From: Trichosporon coremiiforme
Lineage: Eukaryota; Basidiomycota; Tremellomycetes; Trichosporonales; Trichosporonaceae
NCBI GenBank assembly: GCA_039545355.1
Contig: BCJJ01000087.1
Span: 1-26,160 of the forward strand
DNA: 26,160 nt
Reading direction: 5' to 3'
A program made the position numbers and the translations under genes. The notes under the pieces are model-generated. The model searched no databases. It was given only the letters and a program-made list of their open reading frames with translations, and was not told the DNA's origin. The number at the start of each line of letters is the position of its first letter. Within the stretch, counting starts at the first letter, position 1. Of the stretch, positions 18,777-26,160 are shown in pieces.

Positions 18777-20634
18777 ATGGTCGACTACAACACTGAAACC
18801 ATCACTCCCTTCCCGCCTCTCCCGACCGCCTGGGACGAGTACTTCCCGAACATTCGCATCGGTTACCCCGCCCACCTTGCTCAGGCTGAGGACGAGTCTC
18901 ACATCGAGCGCAGAGGTAAGACAAGCAGCCGGGTGCTCCGCGTGCATTTAAGCCTGGCCCGACCCCGCGCGTTACACATTTTTCGGACCACCGCTGACTC
19001 GCGCCGCAGCTCTGACCTGCTCCTCTGGCGCGACTAGCCTGTATAAGTATCCCGCGGCGCGTGATGTCGTAAACGCGACCGATCCCGTCAACTTTCAGTG
19101 GGACACCTCGTGCAATGTCGGCAATGTCGAGAAGATTGACTTGTACCTGTACATGCCGTCGGCGGAGAACGCTCTCCTGCATGCCTGGTCCGGTATCCCC
19201 TTCGCCGATGGGCAGTACGCGGCGCAGCTGTCGCCGTACTGGTGGAACCTGACGCAGAAGGCCGACCTCTACGTGAACATCATGAAGCACCAGGGCCAGG
19301 TGTGGGAGAACACCTGGTCGCGCGGACCGTCCTTCTCTGTCATCTGGGAGCCTAGCATGACCTCGACCCTATCGCTGCCCACGGGGACGGGAGTCGTGCA
19401 GGCGGTCGACGGCAACGTTTCGGGCAAAAAGGTTTCGAAGGGTGTCATCGCCGTCGCGGTCATCATCCCCATCATTGTCATTGCGATCGCCGGTGGTGTC
19501 GCCTACTGGTTCTTCCGCGTCCGCGAGAAGGAGAAGCTGAAGCGTTGGTCTCAGGCCCTGTCGCAGCACTCGGGCATGGAGTGGGAGAAGGGTGCGCTGC
19601 CGGGCGAGCGCCTCAGCGCGTACGGCCGCCCATCGTCGAGCTACCAGCGCTCGCGCCCGAGCACTGGCTACGGCCGTCCCTCGACTGGCTACGGACGGCC
19701 ATCCTCGAGTGTCATGCTGGACAACATGGCGGGAGCAGGAGCTTACGGAAACGCCCGCTTCCCGGTGAATAGCACCGAGAACTTGGACGCGGACGGGAAC
19801 ATTCGGTCGTCGGTCGTCATGCCGGACGGCTACGTGCGCCAGTCGCGTATCTCGTTCGCGGACCAGGCGCGGCCACGACTGTCGTCGTCCAACGACGCCT
19901 CGCGCCCGCACATCAGCAGCGGTCTGCACACTGCGGCGGTCTACAACTCTGGCTCTGCCATTGTCGACGAGGAGGTGTCCCCGACGCAGGTCGACGGGCC
20001 ATCTCCCTTCGGCGACTCGGAGATGCTGACGGCCGGCCAGGACCACACCGGTCTCGTCGACCGCAAGCTGTCGCCAGCGTACAAGACGTCCGACCTGCCC
20101 GCTGTGCCGCCCGTGGCCGCGATGCGTACGGACAGCGACAACCTGCGCAACATGCCTGCGCTGCAGCACGCGACATCAGCGGACGACTTTAGCGCCCCTC
20201 CGCCCAACCTGGCCGAGGACCCTTCGCGTTCTCTGTCTCCGGACGCCAACTCCTCCGCCCACGGCCACAGCACGGTGCAGTACGGTCCCGACCAGATGCT
20301 GGCCGTGTACGCCGCGCGCGGCAAGGCTTCGTCGCCGGAACCGAGCCAGACGCCGCCAGTAGCGAAGAGCGGCATCCGCCGCCTTCTGACGCGGAAGGAG
20401 AGCGGGCGGGCCAGCGGCCGCGCGACGCCGACGGGGCGCCAGACGCCTTCCGGTCGCCAAACGCCTACCGGCGACGCTTGCGGCGATCCCCCCGAGCCCG
20501 TCTCCATGCGCTCCTACGTGCATCTTAACAATGGCACGGTAAGCAGCCAGGTCGTAGACGCGCTCCCACCCCCTGGCCCGCCTGGCCGCAGCCAGAGCCA
20601 GCAGGGACACGGGTCCCAGCACGGCCACGAGTAG
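18777..20634 (+). CDS. Single-pass membrane protein with Ser/Pro-rich cytoplasmic tail, 587 aa; exons 18777-18915 and 19010-20634
   Basis: A 94-nt intron (18916-19009, GTAAGA donor, CTGAC branch site, GCAG acceptor) joins the exons in phase (ERR-A-LTC). Residues ~47-180 form a compact domain with two cysteines (C50, C81), many aromatics (YWWNLT) and sequons at N68, N126 and N182, followed by a short Ser/Thr-rich stalk. Residues 191-215 (GVIAVAVIIPIIVIAIAGG...) are a clear transmembrane helix, then a basic stop-transfer (RVREKEKLKRW). The tail begins with SGMEWEKGALPGE at 234-246, a juxtamembrane motif I believe recurs in basidiomycete surface proteins. It contains repeats (GYGRPS several times; TPTGRQTPSGRQTPTG) and is otherwise disordered. 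The layout resembles a cell-wall or plasma-membrane sensor, but no family is certain. Oddity: no signal peptide follows the chosen ATG although the N-terminal domain looks extracellular. The start context (ATCATGG) is good. Confidence 0.85.
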
Positions 20635-20933
20635 GGCCCGCTCACGGGCTCAGTAGGCTGTACAGTTGCTAGTGTTTGTCTTGACCAATCCTTTCTCTGA
20701 TCGTTTTCATTCGGGTACTTATGAACGTGTTATTCTTAGGCAATCAATGCGCGGGGTGGAGCACCGCCTCAGAAAATTGCAGCAGAAATAGAGCATAGGC
20801 GAGTGGCACAGCTCCAAATGGCAGGAGTGATCAGCCACAGCCCTCACTACGTCGTTAGTCCCGTCAGTCACTTAGTCACTTAGTCGCAGAGTCGTTAGAG
20901 ATGTGAGACAATGCCATAATGCTACAGGTGGAT
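20635..20933. other. Short convergent intergenic region
   Basis: 299 bases between the stop codons of the membrane-protein gene and the COX14-like gene. It should hold both 3' UTRs. GTCACTTAGTCACTTAGTCG at about 20867-20886 is a small direct repeat. No gene seen. Confidence 0.6.
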
Positions 20934-21601
20934 CTACTGGACCGGGGTCGGCGTCGGCGGCGGGGTCGAGGCCGCGGCGGGGTCGGCGAGGTCTGCGTTC
21001 TGCGCAGCGAGCTGGGGTCAGCTTCTGGGTCGCAATGAAACAGCTGCAGTGAGGAACACAGAAGCGGGACAAGTTAGGCAGGGACCTGCAGCGGCTTTAG
21101 TCTCGGGCACCGGTGGTGTGGCCACTTGGCACTTGTGCACCAGGCTCTGGCCACTCGGCGTCCGGCCATGAGCTCTGGTACCATGAGCTCTGGTAGCTTG
21201 CCTCAGACCGTTGATCCTGCCTTGTTCCGCGCTGCGCTCTTCACTTCTGTCCCTCGCCACGCCGTACTTACCGCCTTCTGCTGCGCCTGGTACTCTTCCA
21301 GCCTGCGCTTCTTGACCATGTAATTCTGGCCGATGACGACCGAGCCGTACACCTGGTCGTTAGCTTTGCTGATCCAGCAGTTCCGCCAGCTATCCCTCCG
21401 ACCCTTCACAGTCCTCCGAGCATACGGCACTCCCACTGGGCGCTCAAGCCCACCAGAGGTCTCTAGGAGGACGGGGACAGGTCCGAGGTGTGACAAGCTC
21501 TCCGACCCTAGCTCGCCGCAAAGCAGCACACTCACGCCAAAACCAACAGCGCCGAACACGATCGTGCGATGAATAATGTCGGCGATGGAGAGGCGGCCCA
21601 T
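20934..21601 (-). CDS. COX14: Cox14-like cytochrome c oxidase assembly factor, 74 aa; exons 21601-21536, 21352-21272, 21011-20934
   Basis: Cox14 proteins are small inner-membrane factors that bind newly made Cox1 and couple its translation to complex IV assembly. Splicing gives MGRLSIADIIHRTIVFGAVG followed by FGVYGSVVIGQNYMVKKRR: the family layout of a short N-terminus with ADIxHR, one membrane helix carrying VYG, then a basic helix. Human and yeast Cox14 share this plan and size. Intron 1 is 183 nt (GTGAGT donor, GCTAACGAC branch, CCAG acceptor) and intron 2 is 260 nt (GTAAGT donor, CCCAG acceptor); both are phase 0. The third exon encodes an Ala/Pro-rich tail (LADPAAASTPPPTPTPVQ) with strong C/G third-position bias, which is why this acceptor is preferred over an alternative 13 nt upstream. 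Start ATG 21601 follows GCC. Intron 2 is long for so small a gene. Divergent from the CBP6-like gene. Confidence 0.85.
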
Positions 21602-22002
21602 GATGCTGTCTTCCTTGTCGTAGTCGAGCGGTCAAGGGGTGGGAGAGAAAGGTGGAGGCTAGCGACTTTATCGGAACGTCTCGTACTCCCTTCCTCGCGG
21701 AGATCACATGTTCTCCGTCCGAGTCAGAACACACGGCGGACCAAAAGTTCGGAATTGTCCCAACTACTCTTAATATCATCTCGTACCCTGCTACCTGTCT
21801 GTTTCGGGCTTATCTCGTTAACAAAAGGCTACCGCTAGCCGCAACACGACTACTCGACCTCCCGCTGAGTTAATCGAAAAGGAACAATATCGCCGACATT
21901 CCGGCTCGTTCCCATCACGTTCCCATCACCTTCCTCATCGCAAAACCGACTCGCCAGTCGCTCGTAATCGCCTCGCAAACTCGCTCCGTTCGCTTGCACA
22001 CC
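21602..22002. promoter_or_regulatory. Shared 401-bp bidirectional promoter
   Basis: The whole space between the divergent start codons of the COX14-like (-) and CBP6-like (+) genes. It contains a perfect tandem GTTCCCATCAC pair (21908-21929) about 75 bp before the plus-strand ATG, and an AT-richer patch (CTTAATATCATC) near 21769-21780. No canonical TATA box for either gene. Both genes encode probable respiratory-chain assembly factors, so co-regulation is plausible but inferred. Confidence 0.65.
21908..21929. repeat. Tandem 11-bp promoter element
   Basis: GTTCCCATCAC twice with no spacer (21908-21918, 21919-21929), inside the shared promoter. It may be a duplicated transcription-factor site; identity unknown. 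Confidence 0.8.
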
Positions 22003-22924
22003 ATGGCCTCCAAACTCGCCCAGCTCCTTACCACCGCGCGCGCTCTCCCGCCGACGCCGTTCCGCGCATCTGGCCCGCAACTGACCGACGCAATTGAGGG
22101 CATGGCATCGCGAGCGTTCAGCATGCCTGCCAAGTCGGATGTGAGGGACGTCGAGGCCAAGACGCTCTCGAAATACGAGGAGGAGCGCGTCGAGCGCGCT
22201 ATTGCGGCGCTTGGGCGGCTTCGGGAGGGAGAGGCACTCCGGGAGGTGAGTACATCGGAGCTTCTAGGGAGTACGAGGAAGGAGGGAAGGATCGAGGAAG
22301 GACCGAAGAAGAGGCCGGGGGCAGCCAGCAGCTGGGGAAGGACGGGGGAAAGATGGGAGGGTATGCAGGGAGGCTGGGGGTCTTGCAGTCGACGGGCACG
22401 CTCGTCGCTGTCAGTACTGGCTTGGCGAGTGCTGACAAGGGCGGTGGCCAAGACGAATCGGCCAATCACGTCGGCTCCGAATCACACCTTCGTCCAGGAC
22501 TTCCTCCACCGACCGTTGTGTCTTCCTCGAGGAGTCTACTTCAAGGGGTCTCCCTTGAGTAGTCGTTCTCGACGGGTCTTCCCAGAAGGGGGTTCTCCTC
22601 GACGTGACCAGTCTTTCCTATGTCTTCCTCGGCAGGTCTGTCTCGACGATGGCAATCCCCGATAGGTCTTCCTCAGTTATTCCTTGACAAAGTCCTTCAT
22701 TTCTATTCCTTCCTCTTCGCACTCGGAAGCCCCAAGGAGCCGCCGCTCTCATTCCACCGTCTCGCATGTCGCTGATCTCTCAGTTCCCCATGCCCAAGTC
22801 CCTCCTTCACCCGCAGCACGACCCGCACTACTACACGCGCATGCGCGAGGGTGTCCAGCGCGCCGCCCAAGGTATCGGCCGTAGCTGGTGGAAGCGCTTC
22901 TTCCAGGTCCGTGGAAGGAATTAA
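22003..22924 (+). CDS. Probable Cbp6-like mitochondrial complex III / cytochrome b factor, 127 aa; exons 22003-22245 and 22784-22924
   Basis: Cbp6 (UQCC2 in animals) works with Cbp3 at the mitochondrial ribosome to promote cytochrome b synthesis and its hand-over to complex III. Exon 1 gives 81 residues beginning MASKLAQLLTTARALP; exon 2 gives 46 residues containing PKSLLHPQHDPHYYTRM and ending WWKRFFQVRGRN. The DPHYYTR motif followed by a short helix and a basic C-terminus matches the C-terminal signature I recall for yeast Cbp6 (NPQYYQRL), and the length is close to animal UQCC2. Both exons have native codon bias, and the junction (GEALRE-FPMPKS) is phase 0 with GTGAGT and TCTCAG sites. The single intron is unusually long (538 nt). 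The start follows CACACC, a good context. The family call rests on a short motif and overall form, so another small mitochondrial helical protein remains possible. Divergent partner of COX14. Confidence 0.65.
22246..22783 (+). other. Long structured intron of the CBP6-like gene
   Basis: 538 nt, against 52-94 nt for the shortest introns here. Its distal third is rich in short foldbacks and TCTTCCTCGA-like motifs: TCCTCGAGGA is a perfect palindrome at about 22524-22533, and TCAAGGG-GTCT-CCCTTGA a 7-bp hairpin at 22541-22558. Degenerate GGTCTTCC / TCTCGACG units recur at roughly 30-nt spacing to about 22670. No box C/D or snRNA motif was recognised. Confidence 0.6.
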
Positions 22925-25391
22925 GCGGGCGAACGAAGCAAGGTGTCGCAGTTCGCTAGCACCAGACGCAGCGGTGATACCGGGGGAGAGGAGGAAGTCA
23001 AGGAGTCCTGCCATGTCTTGCCAAGACTGGCAGGGCGTGTAACATTATGCATACCGCGTGTACATTTGGCCGCTCGAGTTCACGCTGTCCTTCCTCAAAA
23101 TGAGTGCGGAGCGGCATATCCGATGCCGGGCAACCTCATCGCAGACTTGCAACTCTAGGCATCACGATACCTCGGACGGCTGCTTAATCACAGGACGGCT
23201 ACTGGAACTGCACTGCGAGACATACTGCCCTGGGAAGCATGCGTCAACGGCGTTGGGACCTATCCACAACCTGCAGCTCAATCACCATCGGAACTCCATG
23301 CCAATGTGCAAACCTGATGAGTGCCGCATGAGACCCATTGGCATCAGCGCCCCTGGTCCTGATCAGGTTGCAAGATTGGGGGAACCGATCTTCTCGGTGC
23401 TCAGTTCAGTGGAAGATTATTCAATGGACACAGGAGATGAGTGGATTGGTGCGGGCTGGATTATGGTGAGACTAAAGGTCGGTCCGGCCGCAGTTAGTCC
23501 TGGTCCTCAGGCGTACTTGCCCTCTATTCCACCATGGAAGGTCACCGGCAGTCCTCGCTCCCGCGCCCCTTTCGACAAGAGCAAGCTTCAGTGGAAGGTC
23601 TGCTTGTCTCTAGCTAACCACAAGAGTGCCACAAAGCCACACCTTGCACACAAGTTGCGTCCGATCACCGTTCGGCGAGGCGATCGCTTGCCAGCTCCAC
23701 GGAGGCTGAGGCGCGTCCGAATGCGCTTGATCCCGGAGTTGGTGCCGTTCGCATTTCAAGTTCCAATTCTGACGAACGAAAGAAATTCGTGGGACCTGCG
23801 GACTTCGTGGGGACTGCCATTCCAGGCTCTCTGCCTATGGCGAGCGCGGTGATGACGACCATCGTTCCTGCGTCTTCCGCGTCCGTTCCGACCACAATCC
23901 CATCAGGACCGCCCCGTGATGAGCAATAGCCCCTTCAGTAGCGCCGATGGGTGAGCTTGGCATGCATGTCGGTATCCTTTTCGAGCATCGAGATCCCCGC
24001 GGCTCTCGACGACAGCCGTTAGTTCCATCGGCGGTCGAGGAGCGCAGTCGAGGAGAACGGGTTCGGAGTCCGGACCGCGCTGACATTCCGATCACACACA
24101 CATCCGAGGCTAGGGAGGGAATGCAGATCACGGATCTCTGCGTCACCGCCCTGGCTGACGCGAGCCTTCCGAGCGACCGGCTACCCCATTGCTTCCGAAG
24201 GCGTTGGTCCCGATCGTGCGCCGACATGGTAAGGGGCATTCCTCGCTCCGTGCCAAGCACACGGTAGGCAGCATGCGGCAGCTTCACACCAGCTCGGCCG
24301 ATCGCCTATGGCGGGCGCCATGCGCGTCACAGACGGTGTCCTGTGTGTTCAAGTTGGCATACCGCACGATTCTCGCACCATTCCGCACTCGGTGATTGCT
24401 GCTGATCCCGACGGCGTCGGGTCGGACTGGCGCTTCGGGCCCTCGGTCCCCGGCAGTGCCACGTCCCCTGTTGGTGCCGAGTTCAAGTGTACCCTTGGAA
24501 CGCCGCCCACGAAACCCACGATCACACTTGCCAGCCTGCCGGACGTGCCGATTCGTTAAGCGCTACTGTGGCATGTGTCCAGCATCCCACGGCACGATTA
24601 GCTGTTGATCATGCTGACACGCGCATCACGAATCCAGTCACCAGGAAGACAAATTCGCGACGCTGGAATCTGAATCGAGTCATCGAAAGGACACCGCCAT
24701 TGAGTCTTCAGCATCGCACCTGCCGGAGGCACGGGCCGAGACCTGCGCTCCACACATGTAGAGGCGTGAGAAAGCGTTCCACGCATTTCACAAGGATATC
24801 GGGGTTGCGCTCGGACTTGGACAGGAACACAGATCTGAGCACCTCAATCAGCAGTCACTGAACGTAGACGTTGGGAGGCATGCCAGAGTCCTGCCACTGT
24901 TTGCAGGAGCTTGAGTCAGTCAGGCTGATCGGTATTGCACTCGAGGAAAGTCAGATAGTTCCTGAAGCTGCGGCTGCGTGTGATCGGAAGAGTCGTTGGA
25001 CGTCAACAAGTGTTGCGATACTTGGAAGGTTGAGGACGTCAACAGCTTCCGTCGACTTCAACCATCTATGACACAAAGTGCCAACCGCGCGGAGTAAGCA
25101 TGCACTCCGCGACTGGGTCTTTACGTAAAATAAAATAATCACGTGACAAATCGGCGATAGTGCCACGTAAGTCGGTGTTAAGAGCTAAGAAACGAGTTTG
25201 TGCCACGAACTCCCGCTGGTGGCCGGGAATTCGGCGGTATCCCTCTCAGCCTGGGTGCTGCCTCCACCGCTGAGCCCGTCGAACGTCGAACAGACAGCAG
25301 TCCGGTGGATCGTAGCGACTCCTCAACCATCAACCAATCTCCCCGACAGGCCCGACACGCCAGCCAGGAGAGCTCTCAAAACACATCAAAA
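22925..25391. other. Gene-poor stretch ending in the RPS5 promoter
   Basis: About 2.5 kb. The left end is CBP6-like 3' UTR and the right end is RPS5 promoter and leader (no ATG on the plus strand from about 25102 to 25391). Between them lies a long but codon-unbiased frame (ATG 23100, stop ending 23852) and a possible two-exon gene (23947-24228 plus 24293-24559), both treated as findings. No RNA gene or transposon was recognised. Confidence 0.55.
25088..25146. promoter_or_regulatory. Cluster of palindromic elements upstream of RPS5
   Basis: Three elements in 59 bp, about 245-305 bp before the RPS5 ATG: an inverted repeat CGCGGAGT/ACTCCGCG (25088-25111) around GCATGC; TTACGTAA (25121-25128), the ideal Yap-type bZIP palindrome; and TCACGTGA (25139-25146), the Cbf1-type bHLH E-box. 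An A/T-rich AAAATAAAATAAT run separates the last two. Binding is inferred from consensus only. Confidence 0.5.
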
Positions 25392-26160
25392 ATGGCCCAG
25401 ATTCCCGCCGACGTTCAGAAGGTCGCCGACTCCGGCTCCGTCCTCCTCTTTGGAAAGTGGGACGCCCAGGAGTGAGTAGTTCGAGAAGGCTCGAAAGGTT
25501 GGAAGGCAAAGCAGGCAATTTCGACGGACTGGAGGATCAAGTCAAGCGACCGAGTGGCAAGGATGGAACGGTGGCGACGGCAGGATTGGAGACAGCGAGG
25601 AGACGACGGATACGAGAGCGTGGATACGAGACTGCAGACGGGAGTTTACTGTCAACAACGGTCGACCGAAGACGACAGATGTGCTGGACCGACAAGTCCT
25701 GTGAGGACCGGAAAACGACTGCTGTCGACTGCAATATTTGCGAGGGAAAGGATGTGCTATTGGAACCGCTGTCGCTGTTGTGCCTGAGCTTGAACGACGT
25801 CGGAATTGCCTGCCTATATCGACATGCCTTTCGACAGCCTCGACAGTTTCGAGAGACGTTTCGCTGACATACAGTGTTGAGGTCAAGGACATCTCGCTGA
25901 CTGACTACATCAACGTCAGCCACGCTGTCTACGTCCCCCACACTGCTGGCCGCTACGCCAAGAAGCAGTTCGCCAAGGGCCGCATGCCCATTGTCGAGCG
26001 TCTCGTTAACGCGTAAGTTTCGATCGATTTCGAGTCGAGTGCAGAGAACTGAGCTGACATACAGCCTCATGATGAACGGCCGCAACAACGGCAAGAAGAT
26101 CATGGCCGTCCGCATCGTTCAGCACGCTTTCGAGATCATCCACCTCGTCACCGAGCAGAA
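25392..26160 (+). CDS. RPS5: 40S ribosomal protein uS7 (RPS5), 3' truncated; exons 25392-25471, 25875-26012, 26065->26160
   Basis: uS7 binds 18S rRNA at the head of the small subunit near the E site and mRNA exit. Spliced translation starts [20 protein letters not shown] and continues through [20 protein letters not shown], then [37 protein letters not shown] and [19 protein letters not shown], the highly conserved eukaryotic RPS5 core. Intron 1 is 403 nt (GTGAGT donor, CTGAC branch, ACAG acceptor; phase 2, giving Asp) and intron 2 only 52 nt (GTAAGT, GCTGAC, ACAG; phase 2, giving Ala). ATG 25392 is preceded by CATCAAAA, a typical high-expression context. The frame stays open upstream but has no ATG there. 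The C-terminal half lies beyond the window. Confidence 0.97.
25472..25874 (+). other. Long first intron of RPS5
   Basis: 403 nt between codons 26 and 27. Long first introns near the start codon are common in fungal ribosomal protein genes and can host snoRNAs or regulatory structure. I looked for box C (RTGATGA) and found none; a small hairpin GTCC-TGTGA-GGAC lies at about 25697-25709, and TCGACAG is repeated near 25833-25848. No RNA gene is called. Confidence 0.7.

Noticed and set aside
18136..18951. 271-codon plus-strand frame in the C/T-rich leader
   Set aside because: It has no ATG (starts at TTG), low-complexity Ser/Pro/Leu composition from C/T-rich DNA, and overlaps the real first exon in another frame.
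19369..20169. 266-codon minus-strand frame
   Set aside because: Antisense shadow of the membrane-protein exon, which has strong codon bias and a clear helix on the plus strand.
21915..22469. 184-codon minus-strand frame
   Set aside because: It overlaps the CBP6-like first exon, promoter and intron; composition is Ser/Pro-rich and codons are unbiased.

Overview
This is a GC-rich fungal nuclear window, most likely from a basidiomycete yeast (Tremellomycetes, perhaps Trichosporonales). The evidence is mostly short GT-AG introns with CTRAY-like branch sites, a strong preference for C or G at third codon positions in every convincing gene, and recognisable eukaryotic cytosolic and mitochondrial proteins. 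The lineage is an inference from style; no marker gene fixes the species.

Layout, left to right. (1) The 3' part of a malic enzyme gene runs off the left edge and ends at 961. (2) 962-6671 holds no supportable gene, only short repeats, palindromes and weak open frames. (3) 6672-8693 (+) encodes a 654-residue, largely disordered, Ser/Pro/Ala-rich protein of unknown function. (4) 8694-10451 is a convergent intergenic stretch. (5) 10452-11396 (-) encodes a secreted, internally duplicated, glycine-rich protein with dibasic kexin-type sites and paired cysteines. (6) 11397-18026 is a second long gene-poor stretch with a degenerate ~100-bp tandem repeat, a G-quadruplex motif and TGCATGCA-rich sequence. 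(7) 18027-18776 is an ATG-free, pyrimidine-rich leader in front of a 587-residue single-pass membrane protein (18777-20634, +). (8) A small COX14-like gene (20934-21601, -, three exons) and a CBP6-like gene (22003-22924, +, two exons) lie head to head on a 401-bp shared promoter. (9) 22925-25391 is a third gene-poor stretch that ends in the promoter of the cytosolic ribosomal protein uS7/RPS5 gene, whose first three exons run off the right edge (25392 to >26160).

Functional themes. Three of the seven genes are mitochondrial or central-carbon genes: malic enzyme, a complex IV assembly factor, and a probable complex III/cytochrome b factor. The last two share a promoter, which suggests co-expression of the two respiratory assembly pathways. 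The two surface proteins (the secreted Gly-rich module protein and the membrane protein) are the least characterised and the best candidates for something new.

Supported genes span only about 8.1 kb of 26.2 kb. I could not find transposon coding sequence, tRNA, rRNA, snRNA or CRISPR in the rest. Several open frames there are protein-like but lack the codon bias of the real genes; they are given as findings, not as annotated genes.
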